Virus record (IMG/VR): IMGVR_UViG_3300009537_000080
Location: 1-35,753 of that record
DNA length: 35,753 nt
Source: a virus
Direction: 5' to 3' (one strand)
The notes beneath the pieces were generated by a model. That model was not told the DNA's origin and did no database searches. It saw nothing but the letters and a program-made list of their open reading frames with translations. Position numbers and translations under genes: made by a program. Below, piece by piece: positions 13,232 to 23,256 of the stretch; the first letter of the stretch is position 1; each line of letters opens with the position of its first letter.

Positions 13232-13543
13232 TTATTTCTTAGGTATTATTGGTTGCTCAATTGGCTCAATCGGTGTCACTGTGGTTGCCTCCACCTGTGC
13301 CTCTACTTTCTCAACTATGTCGATTTTAACAAATCGCCTTATAACTCCTGGGGCATCTCTTAACATTTCTCCCGCTAACTCACTTCTGGGTATTTCAAGA
13401 GTCTGTGCCTCGCCCCCTGCTTTGTAGTGGATACTTATATTTCTTATTTTATCGTGTCCGATTGTTTCAATTTGACAGGCAATTATTTCAACATCGCTAA
13501 TATCTGGTCTTTGCAATGGTTGGTCTAGTGTTACTTTAGTCAT
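13232..13543 (-). CDS. Hypothetical tail-region protein, 103 aa
   Basis: Residues 1-75 look beta-rich, and the C-terminal 25 residues are a Thr/Pro/Glu/Ile low-complexity tail (TPIEPIEQPIIPKK). No family is recognised. It is one of two small genes between paralogous fibre genes. Confidence 0.5.
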   Translation of the reverse strand: MTKVTLDQPLQRPDISDVEIIACQIETIGHDKIRNISIHYKAGGEAQTLEIPRSELAGEMLRDAPGVIRRFVKIDIVEKVEAQVEATTVTPIEPIEQPIIPKK

Positions 13544-13553
13544 ATATATGTAA

Positions 13554-15218
13554 TTATATACCGAACATCGCTCGGTATTGATTTTTTAATTCTGTGGCAG
13601 TTCTAACAACACTCTCAATGCGTACATCACCAATAACTCCGCCTAAACACTCATCAGAGCCTGATGGCCCTTCCCCGACATACCAAGGACCGCCCAATCC
13701 ATAATTTACAGCACTGCGAGTGGCTGTTAAAATTAAAGACCCATTTATATACATTCTTACGTTTGTCCCATCATAAGTATAAGCATAGTGCATAAGTTCG
13801 CCTATTGTACCTATTATGTCCCCTGTTGCGGTTGTCCCTGCACCATTTGCGTAATATCTCATTTCTCCGCTGATTAGTGACATAAGGGGGCACACAATGT
13901 CTGGGCCCGTCCAAGTAGTCCCCAGATTATAATTTTTTCCAAATGTGTGTGCAGACGCCTTTGTCCTCATAAGACGTATCCAGCATGAATGTGTGAATGT
14001 CGAGAGTTGCCCAATGACGGTATCAACAGTGACGAGTCGTTGTGTCCCCGTGTTAAGCATGTGGCCTATTCGTCCGCCCCATAGCTCACGGGGTGACCAT
14101 GTCCCCGCATTTCTTGTTAGATCTAAAGTTCCTCCACTCCCTGAATTGACTGCGGGACTTGACGTCTCATCTAACTTCCACCGGATTACAGTGTTACTGT
14201 CTACCCCAAAATCTGGGTTTACTGCCTTGGAATAGGTTGAGCCAGGGACTAGCGAAACATCCTGATTTGCCATGGTGATAACCCTTGTGTTACCTGTGGC
14301 TACTGTGCCCGCATCAATCCTAACTTGTTTAGTAGCGTCAGCTGGGTCTTGTACCAAAGAGATTGAATCAATCACTGGTACGCTATTCACAACAAAAGAT
14401 TCTACCCCAAGATAAGCATTGCCTGACCCATTATTGCGTAAGTCGGCAATCTGTTGAGCTGTTGGCTCTACCATGGTTGGCGAGGTGGCTGTGTCACACC
14501 AGAGAGCGATGTCTGCTAGGTGTCCGTCCAGTGCATTACCACTTGGTGCATTTACCCAATTACCAAATTCTACAGGTTGAGTTGTGCCTGCCCCATAAAC
14601 ACTCGCTGAGGCTGAATCAACTCGTGTTTCACCATTCAACGATACAAATTGATTTCCGTTAGCCCAGCCTATAAGTACGTGATTCCAAGCGTTTAGTGTA
14701 ACTGTGCCAACACTCTTAGGAAAGGAGTCAACCCAATTTGTGCCATCAGTTGATACTCGAAAATAAGCCTTTGAATCAGAATCAATCCCACTATAAAAGT
14801 GTCTGTTACCACCACCCCCTGAACAAGTGACTATCAAATCATTGATTGCTCTTGGATAAAACCATGCTGATATCCAAAATGGTTTTGTTCCAAGTGGTAA
14901 AAAATCACTTCGCACCCCCGTTGTTCTCGGCCAGTTACCAGTATTTCCGGCTATGTCTACCGAGCCTCTACGCCCACCTCTGGGGTGTATCATCGCCCAT
15001 CTATGCCCACTGATTGACCCCATCTCCAAATGCCAATTCTTTAATACCCCATGGTCAAAACTGCCTCCACTGGTGTTATCCCCTGCGTTTTGCATGTTCC
15101 AAAATTCCCTCAGATAAGTGCTGAGTGTTCCCGTGGTGTCTACTTGCCACCCATTACCCGCTGATATTGGATAGCCATCTGTGCCTAATAATTGCCAATT
15201 GTTCCAGTTTTTAGCCAT
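13554..15218 (-). CDS. Tail fibre protein with two LamG-like domains, 554 aa
   Basis: Domain 1 (about 22-275) carries GWQVDTTGTL, HPRGGRRGSVDIAGNTG and NAWNHVLIGWANG and is the paralogue of the GC-rich fibre domain. A fibre linker follows (about 285-330, ADATKQVRIDAGTVATGNTRVITMAN region). Domain 2 (about 340-554) is a separate LamG/concanavalin jelly roll (WKLDETSSPAVNSGSGG, MHYAYTYDGTNVRMYING). Such domains bind glycans or form the fibre head. It is one base after the 15220 gene stop. Confidence 0.8.
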   Translation of the reverse strand: MAKNWNNWQLLGTDGYPISAGNGWQVDTTGTLSTYLREFWNMQNAGDNTSGGSFDHGVLKNWHLEMGSISGHRWAMIHPRGGRRGSVDIAGNTGNWPRTTGVRSDFLPLGTKPFWISAWFYPRAINDLIVTCSGGGGNRHFYSGIDSDSKAYFRVSTDGTNWVDSFPKSVGTVTLNAWNHVLIGWANGNQFVSLNGETRVDSASASVYGAGTTQPVEFGNWVNAPSGNALDGHLADIALWCDTATSPTMVEPTAQQIADLRNNGSGNAYLGVESFVVNSVPVIDSISLVQDPADATKQVRIDAGTVATGNTRVITMANQDVSLVPGSTYSKAVNPDFGVDSNTVIRWKLDETSSPAVNSGSGGTLDLTRNAGTWSPRELWGGRIGHMLNTGTQRLVTVDTVIGQLSTFTHSCWIRLMRTKASAHTFGKNYNLGTTWTGPDIVCPLMSLISGEMRYYANGAGTTATGDIIGTIGELMHYAYTYDGTNVRMYINGSLILTATRSAVNYGLGGPWYVGEGPSGSDECLGGVIGDVRIESVVRTATELKNQYRAMFGI

Positions 15219-15219
15219 A

Positions 15220-16005
15220 TTATCCTATAAATAAATTACCAAACCCTAATTGATATAATTCTGTTTTTTGGTCAACACTTGGCTTGCTTGCCCCCCAATA
15301 ACCCACATTACACATCTTCCCGTCTAGTGGGGCAGTCGCCCCCTCCCAATCACCTATCATAAACTTTCTTCCACTCTTTTTTACGCCACCCGAGTGTGTT
15401 GTCGTGTCTATGTAACCATTGCCAACGTCAATTCCTATCTCATCAATTTCAGCGTCATGCCACACTACAATGAAGTCCCAACCAAACCCCGCTGGCGACC
15501 CGTATGTGTTGGCAGTCACAGTTGTAAAAGTAGTGCCATCCGAGACTTTCCATATATATCTATCCGTCCCAACGTCATAGGCCAGCTCATACCCTGATGT
15601 TGATGCTGTACCATTTGACCTTGTAATTATCTTCATGTCCCCCGCCTTTGCGTCCAACCATACAAAACAAGACATCCAAAAGGTGACATGTGTGTTTGAA
15701 CCAGACGCCGCCCCTTCTTTTGTAAATGCGGGTGAGGCGTGTTGTAGATTTCCTCCCTGAAAATCAATCGTCCCTTCCAACCCAGCTTGATTTGTTGCCT
15801 CCCAACCAAGTGTCCCTGATTGGATTAAGTGCCCCATGTTATTACGGTCCAGTGCATAGGGAAAGGCGTCGAGACTCTCCTTTAGTGGCCAAAAACATCT
15901 CAACCCTGTATTTAGATCGACACCATTCCAAACTGACCACCGCGATACAACATCTGGTGCAATTGCTCCTACAAATTGTCCGTTTACCCAACCTTTATTT
16001 GCCAT
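15220..16005 (-). CDS. Tail fibre protein with LamG-like domain, 261 aa
   Basis: A short N-terminal tag (GWVNGQFVGA) precedes a jelly-roll domain with VTFWMSCFVWLDA, GWDFIVVWHDAEIDEIGIDVGNG and a C-terminal PLDGKMCNVGYWG block. The last block corresponds to the ALDGHLAD.ALW block of the two paralogues. It is therefore a third, more distant member of the fibre family, lying between the coiled-coil fibre and the double-domain fibre with UAAUAUG junctions on both sides. Confidence 0.75.
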   Translation of the reverse strand: MANKGWVNGQFVGAIAPDVVSRWSVWNGVDLNTGLRCFWPLKESLDAFPYALDRNNMGHLIQSGTLGWEATNQAGLEGTIDFQGGNLQHASPAFTKEGAASGSNTHVTFWMSCFVWLDAKAGDMKIITRSNGTASTSGYELAYDVGTDRYIWKVSDGTTFTTVTANTYGSPAGFGWDFIVVWHDAEIDEIGIDVGNGYIDTTTHSGGVKKSGRKFMIGDWEGATAPLDGKMCNVGYWGASKPSVDQKTELYQLGFGNLFIG

Positions 16006-16006
16006 A

Positions 16007-17659
16007 TTATGTCATGTCAAAATATTGAAAACTTACCCCCCACTTGATACTTGTGGCTGCGACTCCAGTCACTCGCACCCTAGCCGCTGTGCCCGATACG
16101 TCCAACGTAACATTCCAAGCGGGATTACTCTCTTCTTCGTGTAATACTGTTGGTGTACCTTGGATAACTGCGTTCCCTGCTTGCCGATATACTGTTGCCA
16201 CGATTTCCCAACTTGACCTCTGAGTGTCATCTGTTCTTACGCCCACCACCATCGCTCTAATGTGATAAGCGGTATTTGCTGTTAGTGTTTGTGTCGCAGC
16301 AGTTGTTTCTGTCGCATCTGTGGTTGTCACCTCAGTTGTGTCCATGTCTAGGATATTCCACCCCGTTGAACCAACACCTGTACCCAAAATTGTTTTACCT
16401 AATACTGCAAGAATACGCCCAGGTCTCACTTCTGCGGCGTTTGAGTTAGCAGCCATGATTGCACAAGTGTGTGATGTGGATGTACCCAAGAACCCAGCAA
16501 TCGGTGTAGTACCATAATCTACCTTAACAGTATTGTTATAATCAGCTCTAACTTTACGAGCTTGAGCGTCACTATCATGTCTGATGTGGAAGCCTACAGT
16601 TGGAGCAGCTGTTCCTACTCCTACATAACCAGTCGCTGGTGTCAGTACAATATCCCCAGAAGTGGTTTTGATATGACCATCAGATTCATCATGGTACATG
16701 TAAAGTGCCTTTGTTCCTGCTGGACTCATCATCGCTACTGTTGGTGCGGTTACTCCGTTGAATAACCCCACATCCACCGCATCTATCGAAGTGTCCCCAA
16801 TCATGAATACTGGTACATCTGTTGCTCCTCCTTCTGGTAATACCAGTTTGAGTAAGTTAGCGTTAGCGTCTGTAGTGTCCCATACTAGCTTAGCGTTGGG
16901 TGCGGCTGAGGTGTTGCCCAGAGCAAAATCTACATCGTCCTCTACATGCACTGCTGTTGCCCCTCCAGCACTACCACTACTACTACCGCCACCACCTCCA
17001 CCAACATAGCTTCTAGTCTTTTTTCTGATACGTCTGTCCATGTCCTCCAGCTCTTCGTTCAGATCCTTGATAGCCCCGATTGCCAATCTTTCATTACCTT
17101 GTAATAGTTCCAACCCATCTCTGATTGATTCTCCCATTTCTGGTAGATTTTCCCCAACCTGTTTAATTGTTGGTATCTTAGGGATAACCTCTTTGTCTAT
17201 ACTATCCTTGACAATCTTGGCGGTTTTATCCAGCAACTCTTTTTCATTTGGTAGTTCCAGATAACTAATCTCTACTAACTTTTCATCCACATCCTGTATC
17301 TTCTTATCCACAACCTTCAATCTTTCTTCTAGTAGTTTGTTAGTTTCGCCTTTGATTACCAAGCTATTAACTCTTGCCAAAGCCCATGCCTTAACATTGG
17401 ATAGTGTACTTTTGTTATCCTCGGATATTTTATCAGCTTCCCTGTTTACTTTGTTTACTGCTTCTATATATAGTTCCCCCAATTCTTCTAGCCTTCGTTC
17501 TGCCAACTGAGTTTTGTCATCGACCTGTGAGGATAGGTTTTTTTCTATCTTCTTGACGTACTCAATTACATTACTAAAAGCCGAAAGAAATTCATCTCGT
17601 GTCAGTGATTCTGATACCAGTTGTATCATCTCCTGTAGTTTTTTCATCTTATCGGGCAT
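16007..17659 (-). CDS. Tail fibre with coiled-coil stalk, 550 aa
   Basis: Residues 1-215 are a long coiled coil with charged heptads. A glycine/serine hinge (about 218-232) follows, then a beta-rich shaft with fibre-like repeats (VVGVGTAAPTVGFHIRHDS type, about 330-370) and a C-terminal beta domain. The order stalk, flexible hinge, beta shaft suggests an elongated trimer attached to the tail. It starts the fibre block, so it may carry the lectin-domain proteins encoded next. Confidence 0.7.
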   Translation of the reverse strand: MPDKMKKLQEMIQLVSESLTRDEFLSAFSNVIEYVKKIEKNLSSQVDDKTQLAERRLEELGELYIEAVNKVNREADKISEDNKSTLSNVKAWALARVNSLVIKGETNKLLEERLKVVDKKIQDVDEKLVEISYLELPNEKELLDKTAKIVKDSIDKEVIPKIPTIKQVGENLPEMGESIRDGLELLQGNERLAIGAIKDLNEELEDMDRRIRKKTRSYVGGGGGGSSSGSAGGATAVHVEDDVDFALGNTSAAPNAKLVWDTTDANANLLKLVLPEGGATDVPVFMIGDTSIDAVDVGLFNGVTAPTVAMMSPAGTKALYMYHDESDGHIKTTSGDIVLTPATGYVGVGTAAPTVGFHIRHDSDAQARKVRADYNNTVKVDYGTTPIAGFLGTSTSHTCAIMAANSNAAEVRPGRILAVLGKTILGTGVGSTGWNILDMDTTEVTTTDATETTAATQTLTANTAYHIRAMVVGVRTDDTQRSSWEIVATVYRQAGNAVIQGTPTVLHEEESNPAWNVTLDVSGTAARVRVTGVAATSIKWGVSFQYFDMT

Positions 17660-17745
17660 ATTGACAAATTATTTAATCTATGGTAGTAATGGAGTATATG
17701 GCTTATCAAAAACTTCAAATCATTTTTTTAGGGATTATAATCGGC

Positions 17746-19311
17746 TTATTGTTCCGTATCGCTTTTTAGTGATCTTCCCCCTCCTTTAATAAGTTGTTGT
17801 AACAATATTATTTCATCAGGGGAGAGTTTTTTGATTGCTTCTGTGACAGGTAATTTTTTAGACGCTCCAGCAATCACTTCAATCAGCCCAGCATAAGTTT
17901 TGGGCGAAGACATTATATTCAAGATTAGTGCGGGGATAGCTACTGTAGGATTAACAGCAATACCTACCCCAGCACCACCAGCAAACGCCTTGCTACCAAC
18001 AATACCTCTAATGATGTCCATAGTCCTATTTCTTGTGGTATTTGGAACTAATTCAGATAATGATTGAATATTTTTAATCCCTTGCACCTCTTTTGTTATA
18101 TTGATGCCTAAAGTTCTCGAAACATCTTGTGCCAGATCTCTTATCTCACCTTTATTTAAATTATTTATATTGCTCAGAAAGCCCTCGGCAGAAGTTTTGA
18201 TATTTCCTTTACTATCTACAATCTTATTTCCTAATTTCTTAAGTACTGAATAATAATCTTTATATAATTGGTTTGCCTCATTTACTTCTGGCAAAACATC
18301 ATCAATAAATTTAGTTGAATCTTCAACAAGTCTCCCAGCTAACGCAATGAGTTTTTTGTTGTCCTTTCTTACTGCTTCATCAAAAAATGTTTTTACACTA
18401 GCATCAAAATCAAGTAGCTCATCAAGTGTCATGTCTTTTACACTTAATTTTCTGACTAATTCACTTATTTTATCCACTTCTTGTTTTGTCCATGGGGTTG
18501 TTCTTGTTGTGGCCTCCACAACTACCTTTTCCCCACTAGAAATAAATTTTCCTGCCTCTCGTGATTGTTTTACACTTAATCTAAATTCATTTAACGTTTT
18601 ATTTATTTCCGGTAACTTATTTGCCAAATTGAATGATGTGTTTGGGAATTGTGTTTTGACACTTTCAATAGCACTATCAAAAGTTGTTTTTGCTACTTTT
18701 TTCAAATCATTGATTGAACTTCCAATATTCTCTGCTAAACCTAAAAATGGATTGCTTGGGTTGGCTGAAACAATATCTTTTAGCCTTTCCACTTCTTCTG
18801 GAGCATTTTTTGCTAATTTATAGAAATCATCTAATTTGCTTTTTGCGACACCTGTTAAAACTTCTCCTGTACCACGCAATAATGATCTACCAAATTTTCC
18901 TGCCAACTTCGCCCCCCCTATAAATAGTTTCTCTAGTGGTAAAAAGCTTGCTACTTCAACTGCCCCACCAAGTGCCTCACCTGGTGATAACTCAGATAGT
19001 GGCTTTACCTCACCAAAGGGAGTTTCAACAGATTCTCTCCCTGTTTTTCCACCTGGTACTAAGCCCTGCACCCCACGAACAGCTGAAACAATGGGTCTTT
19101 CTAATTCCCTTGCGACTGGGGATATAAAAGTATCGGTAAGTGCTTTCAACCCCTTACCTTCTGTAAAAAAACTACCAGCCTTACTTAAAAAGCTTTGTTT
19201 AGGGGCTGGTTTGTTTATACCTAATTTTGTTGCAACTTCATCAATGTCCTTTTGGGTAGGCATTGTGGCGAAGTTTACGATTTGTCCTGATTCAAATTTA
19301 ACTTGTGGCAT
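17746..19311 (-). CDS. Putative internal virion/ejection protein, 521 aa
   Basis: The N-terminus (MPQVKFESGQIVNFA...PTQKDIDEVATKLG) resembles short leader domains of podovirus virion proteins. A Gly/Ala/Leu amphipathic region (about 95-165), helical coils (170-420) and a hydrophobic Ala/Val segment (about 445-480, GGAGVGIAVNPTVAIPALIL) follow. Amphipathic and membrane-active stretches next to another long helical protein fit the ejection proteins of short-tailed phages. Family assignment is inferential. About 86 bases without a gene separate it from the next CDS. Confidence 0.55.
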   Translation of the reverse strand: MPQVKFESGQIVNFATMPTQKDIDEVATKLGINKPAPKQSFLSKAGSFFTEGKGLKALTDTFISPVARELERPIVSAVRGVQGLVPGGKTGRESVETPFGEVKPLSELSPGEALGGAVEVASFLPLEKLFIGGAKLAGKFGRSLLRGTGEVLTGVAKSKLDDFYKLAKNAPEEVERLKDIVSANPSNPFLGLAENIGSSINDLKKVAKTTFDSAIESVKTQFPNTSFNLANKLPEINKTLNEFRLSVKQSREAGKFISSGEKVVVEATTRTTPWTKQEVDKISELVRKLSVKDMTLDELLDFDASVKTFFDEAVRKDNKKLIALAGRLVEDSTKFIDDVLPEVNEANQLYKDYYSVLKKLGNKIVDSKGNIKTSAEGFLSNINNLNKGEIRDLAQDVSRTLGINITKEVQGIKNIQSLSELVPNTTRNRTMDIIRGIVGSKAFAGGAGVGIAVNPTVAIPALILNIMSSPKTYAGLIEVIAGASKKLPVTEAIKKLSPDEIILLQQLIKGGGRSLKSDTEQ

Positions 19312-19312
19312 A

Positions 19313-21700
19313 TTAAGGTATTATTTGATAAGTATTTCCACCTGCTGTTTGCCCTGTTGGGTTAGAAAGACCTGACGATGCTTGAGACTGAAATGCACCA
19401 AGCTCACCCAATATTGTATCTGTCACAGAAACATTAAAACTTTCCGCTTCTTTAATCTTAGCTTTTATAAAAGGATCTAAACTTAACGCTTTGATTTGTG
19501 CTTCATACAAAGAATTTACCGCAGACCTCATTTGGCTCCTCGTTTCAGGTGATAGCTGATCTCCTTTTTGGAGTTTTGCAATCTTTGTATTTAGAGTGTT
19601 CGCCAATGATTGAGCTGATTGAATAAGTTTTACATCCTGATCTCTTGTGACAGCACCTTCATCTATTACCTTTTGGAATTGATTGATTGCAGCTATGTCA
19701 CCGACACCAGTCCCAAGCGAAAGTGCGGCTGTTACATTTCCTGCAAAAGTTCTCATTGAATTTGTTTTTTTGTAGGTTTCACTTTTAGATACACTATCAT
19801 TTAACCCCGATATAAAATTTTGTTGTGTTTTTGATAATCTCTGTTGTAGTAGACCTCTGCTTTCCGCATCTTTTAGTTGTGTTTGTGCTCTTGCTCTTTC
19901 CCCAGCTGTACCACCACTTGTTACGCTTGATACAGGCTCATTACCTAAAATAACTTGCTGAACAGCAATATCATACATAGATATATCTGCATTTTGAGCT
20001 TTTGCTGTTGGCACTACTTGATTTGCTTCAAACTGTTTTCTTAATTCATCTCGCTTGGCTTGACCAAAAGATTGACCAGCTTTGTTTTCTTCTTGTGCCA
20101 AAAACTGCTCAAAAGTTTGTTTTGGTGCTGTTGGTGTTGATGTTGTTGGTGGACCAGATGACCAAAGAGCCCCGCTAGAGGTTGTATTCACACTGCCACC
20201 TAATAATCTAACTTGGTCTTGATAAATCTTTGAACCAGCTAATTTAATCTTTATATCTTCTGGTGTGTCTGTAAAAAGAATCCCAGCATCAGCATATTTT
20301 GCCATTTGTTGTGCCACCACACTCGCTTTTAATTTTTCAATGTCTTTTGCGTCTTGTGTAGCTTGTTGTTGAGCTTCGTATTCTCTCTGTAAAGCAAGTG
20401 CCTGTGCTTTTTCTTCTCTTTGTAGAGATGGTTGGATTGCCTGCAATTGAGCTGATAATATTTTGTATTTGTTCTCTATGGTTGAATATTTAAGGTCTAT
20501 TGCTCGATTAACACTATCCTGAGCTTGTGCCAGTTGACCTTGTGCGATATACGCCTCACCTTGGAGCAATAAAATCTCACTAGCTATTTGGTTTCTCTTT
20601 TGAGCTATGCTACCAGTAATAGAAGCCATTGTTATTGGTTTCCCTTCTTGCTGTAGTTTGTATGCTTCAAATTCATTGGTTTTAGCGGCAATAGTATCAG
20701 CTATCCTTTGAACATTTGCTTTCTGCTCGGCTATCTTTGCTTCTGCCTCTAGTTTAGCCTGTTCCGCACCCTTGCCTGTATCTTCCTCTATCAGTTTTGT
20801 CATGGCATCCAGTATTGACTGCTCTTGCTTTTGTAGTGGCAATAATTCGGGGGCTTTTGGTGTGGCTACATTTCTCGCCCCACTAACTGCTGAATCTGCT
20901 GGTATATTTGCACCTTCCCCACCGATAATCTCTGCCCCTGGCAAATTAGTACTCTGTGCTGGTGCTAGATTCTGTGGTGATAATGCTTGTGGTACTGGCT
21001 TCTGTTGAGCAAAGTCATAGGCTACCTGTTGAGTACCCATAGCGTGCTGTATGTCTTGCAATGTTTCGCCTGTTCTAGCCATGCGTTGCTGGATAGTTTC
21101 TTGACCTGCTCCTGTGTTAGAAAGTTTGCCTGAATTTAAAAACATGGTGTCTGCTACTCTTTGGTTGTAATCTGTAGCGGTTGAATAATCAAATTGTTGT
21201 CCACCAGATTTTGTGGGGTCTACTGTCGGGGCTTGGTTAAGATTAAAAAGGTCAAACGAAAATCCTGGTGATAGACCTAACTTTTGGGCTGCGTAAGCCT
21301 CAGCCCCCAACCTTCCTGATGTGGCGTCTCCTCTTCGTTCTGTAAAATAGTTTGGTGTATTCTCAAATATAGCATTGAAGTAGTTTTTACCCTGTTCATT
21401 TACAAAAAGTGGTATCCCACTACCTTCTGCCCCCCCTAAAATAAAACCAGCACTAATAACTTCTTTGTCACTCAATCCTGTTGTATTTATACCCTTCTGT
21501 GAGAGAGCTTGCTGACCTGTTGTTAGTAACTGTCGGATGTTATTGTCTGACCTAGACATTTTACTAAATTCGGTCTCTGCAAGTTTCAACAAATAGGGGT
21601 TGTTGGTCAGCCCTGCGATACCTGTGGTAGTTTGCCCTGCTAACGAAGCAGTAAGTGGGTTATTGGCGTCTCCCTCGCCCAAGTAAGTATATTTTGCCAT
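19313..21700 (-). CDS. Large internal virion/ejection-type protein, 795 aa
   Basis: This is the longest gene in the window. The first ~200 residues are globular, then come long Gln/Ala/Lys-rich coiled coils (about 280-460), a Pro/Thr linker near 510-530, and a helical C-terminal half. There is no phage lysozyme or transglycosylase motif that I can see. Size, helical content and the position between the nozzle/adhesin genes and the second ejection-type protein suggest a DNA-ejection protein that extends through the envelope. Confidence 0.55.
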   Translation of the reverse strand: MAKYTYLGEGDANNPLTASLAGQTTTGIAGLTNNPYLLKLAETEFSKMSRSDNNIRQLLTTGQQALSQKGINTTGLSDKEVISAGFILGGAEGSGIPLFVNEQGKNYFNAIFENTPNYFTERRGDATSGRLGAEAYAAQKLGLSPGFSFDLFNLNQAPTVDPTKSGGQQFDYSTATDYNQRVADTMFLNSGKLSNTGAGQETIQQRMARTGETLQDIQHAMGTQQVAYDFAQQKPVPQALSPQNLAPAQSTNLPGAEIIGGEGANIPADSAVSGARNVATPKAPELLPLQKQEQSILDAMTKLIEEDTGKGAEQAKLEAEAKIAEQKANVQRIADTIAAKTNEFEAYKLQQEGKPITMASITGSIAQKRNQIASEILLLQGEAYIAQGQLAQAQDSVNRAIDLKYSTIENKYKILSAQLQAIQPSLQREEKAQALALQREYEAQQQATQDAKDIEKLKASVVAQQMAKYADAGILFTDTPEDIKIKLAGSKIYQDQVRLLGGSVNTTSSGALWSSGPPTTSTPTAPKQTFEQFLAQEENKAGQSFGQAKRDELRKQFEANQVVPTAKAQNADISMYDIAVQQVILGNEPVSSVTSGGTAGERARAQTQLKDAESRGLLQQRLSKTQQNFISGLNDSVSKSETYKKTNSMRTFAGNVTAALSLGTGVGDIAAINQFQKVIDEGAVTRDQDVKLIQSAQSLANTLNTKIAKLQKGDQLSPETRSQMRSAVNSLYEAQIKALSLDPFIKAKIKEAESFNVSVTDTILGELGAFQSQASSGLSNPTGQTAGGNTYQIIP

Positions 21701-21701
21701 A

Positions 21702-21983
21702 TTATTTATCTAATAAAATTTGGATTAACGTTTTCAGTTCTCCCACCGATTTCGCTTCTTTCAATTGCTGTTTGATACTCTCTTTGTCCTTTTCTTTCGT
21801 TACATGCTCTGGCTCTACCAGTTCCAGTTTGTCATCCTTAACAAGTGTGGTGTAATTCTGTTCTATCTTAACCATCTCATCTGCTGTCGGCTCAATCTCT
21901 TTACACATCAATCCTTTGGCTCTTATCTTCTCTGGAGTTCTCATAACAACCTCACCTGTTTTTTCTCTATAGTAAATATACAT
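21702..21983 (-). CDS. Hypothetical protein, 93 aa
   Basis: This is a charged helical protein (KEKDKESIKQQLKEAKSVGELKTLIQ at the end). An internal ATG (MRTPEK) could be the true start, but the outer one gives the standard UAAUAUG junction with the adhesin gene. No family is recognised. Confidence 0.5.
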   Translation of the reverse strand: MYIYYREKTGEVVMRTPEKIRAKGLMCKEIEPTADEMVKIEQNYTTLVKDDKLELVEPEHVTKEKDKESIKQQLKEAKSVGELKTLIQILLDK

Positions 21984-21984
21984 A

Positions 21985-23256
21985 TTAGTTGCGTAATTGT
22001 ATCAAAACTCCTGCATTACTTGCTGATGGAGTTGTGCCATTTGTTCCTGCTACTCCTGTGCCTCCTGGTGTTCCACCTGTCCCTCGTGTCCCTGCTGTAC
22101 CAGCTGCTACTGAAATTGTCCCCGAATCAGAAATACCATTGTACATCATAAACAAAACTCCCCCAGGCCCACCTGCTCCACCGCCACCACCGCCACCGCC
22201 ACCTGTGTTAGTTCCGGAGTAACCATTACCACCATTACCACCATTACCACCATTACCACCTGTAGCAGAAATTGTACCTGAGTTTTGTATAGTTCGTGCT
22301 GCCAAGAAAACGATACCTCCTGGTGTGCCACATCCTCCGCCTCCACCGCCTGAGCCACCATAACCTGCTGAACCACCACCGCCTCCGCCTCCGCCTCCGC
22401 CAGCTCCCGAACCTGCCCCTGTTGTGTATTTGGCTGGTACTGCTGGATTAGAAAAATCTAAAAATGTTGTGGCTGTTATACCTGTCTTTGGTTTTGTTGT
22501 TGCTAGTGTGGCTGTTTGTCCACCGCCTGCTGTACCACCTGCCCCCGGACCACCAGAACCATCACCATCTCCCCCTCCTCCGCCATCCCCTCCGCCTGTG
22601 CCATTACCACCCAAGGCATTACTAACTGCTGATCCTGAAGCACCATTTCCTCCTGCTCCACCATTACTTGATGTAGTTGCCCCAGCACCACCAGTGCCCC
22701 CTGCTCCACCTGCGGCAGCTCCTGACAAATACCCAGCTGCTACTGCTGACCCTGCTGTTCCTGCTGAGCCATTTGACCCTGGAGACCCCAACTGTCCATT
22801 TCCCCCTGCCCCACCAGCACCACCATTACCACCATTCCTTTGGATAGTCCCCTCGTTAATCAGTTTCTCTTTTACAAAAATCCTGTATCCTCCACAATTC
22901 AAATTGCCCCCCGTCTTTACAGTTAAATTTTCATAGTACATGTCGGCGGTTAACGTAACACTCCCTGTGATCTCAACATCACCATCAGAACCATCGCCGT
23001 ACAATGTATTATTTACTATTGGGCTACCATTTAAAATAATTGAGCCATCTGACTTTAATCTCCAACCAGTCACATCTTCCACAAAGTTCGCTGACTGCAT
23101 ATCATTACCCACCATCTTTGTACCACTATCCGTCGGCTTAATATTATTATCAGTTGGTAAAATATTTGGAGTATTCGGTTGCTCCATCTTACTGCTAAAA
23201 GACACCTCAGCGGTTATTGGATAATAATTGTACTCAGTTTTTAGTTCTTCTGGCAT
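21985..23256 (-). CDS. Glycine-rich tail adhesin-like protein, 423 aa
   Basis: The N-terminal 130 residues are beta-rich (DGDVEITGSVTLTADMYYEN, then VKTGGNLNCGGYRIFV). Residues 135-410 are dominated by GGxGGx and GAGG runs interrupted by short strands (IVFLAARTIQNSGTI, VLFMMYNGISDSGTI). Glycine-rich sandwiches of polyglycine-II helices are known in phage adhesins such as that of Salmonella phage S16, where loops at the tip bind the receptor. The DNA at 22220-22258 is a 9-base tandem repeat encoding NGG units. Confidence 0.65.
   Translation of the reverse strand: MPEELKTEYNYYPITAEVSFSSKMEQPNTPNILPTDNNIKPTDSGTKMVGNDMQSANFVEDVTGWRLKSDGSIILNGSPIVNNTLYGDGSDGDVEITGSVTLTADMYYENLTVKTGGNLNCGGYRIFVKEKLINEGTIQRNGGNGGAGGAGGNGQLGSPGSNGSAGTAGSAVAAGYLSGAAAGGAGGTGGAGATTSSNGGAGGNGASGSAVSNALGGNGTGGGDGGGGGDGDGSGGPGAGGTAGGGQTATLATTKPKTGITATTFLDFSNPAVPAKYTTGAGSGAGGGGGGGGGGSAGYGGSGGGGGGCGTPGGIVFLAARTIQNSGTISATGGNGGNGGNGGNGYSGTNTGGGGGGGGGAGGPGGVLFMMYNGISDSGTISVAAGTAGTRGTGGTPGGTGVAGTNGTTPSASNAGVLIQLRN

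Noticed and set aside
11869-16005. Diversity-generating retroelement acting on the fibre genes
   Set aside because: No reverse transcriptase, template repeat or adenine-specific variation is seen. Paralogy and domain exchange explain the similarity.
18347-19375. Long plus-strand frames opposite the 521-aa ejection-type gene
   Set aside because: Low-complexity shadows with no start signal. The minus frame is tightly joined to its neighbours.
22424-22936. Proline-rich plus-strand frame of 170 codons
   Set aside because: It is the complement of the glycine-rich adhesin gene; GGN codons read as proline-rich on the other strand.
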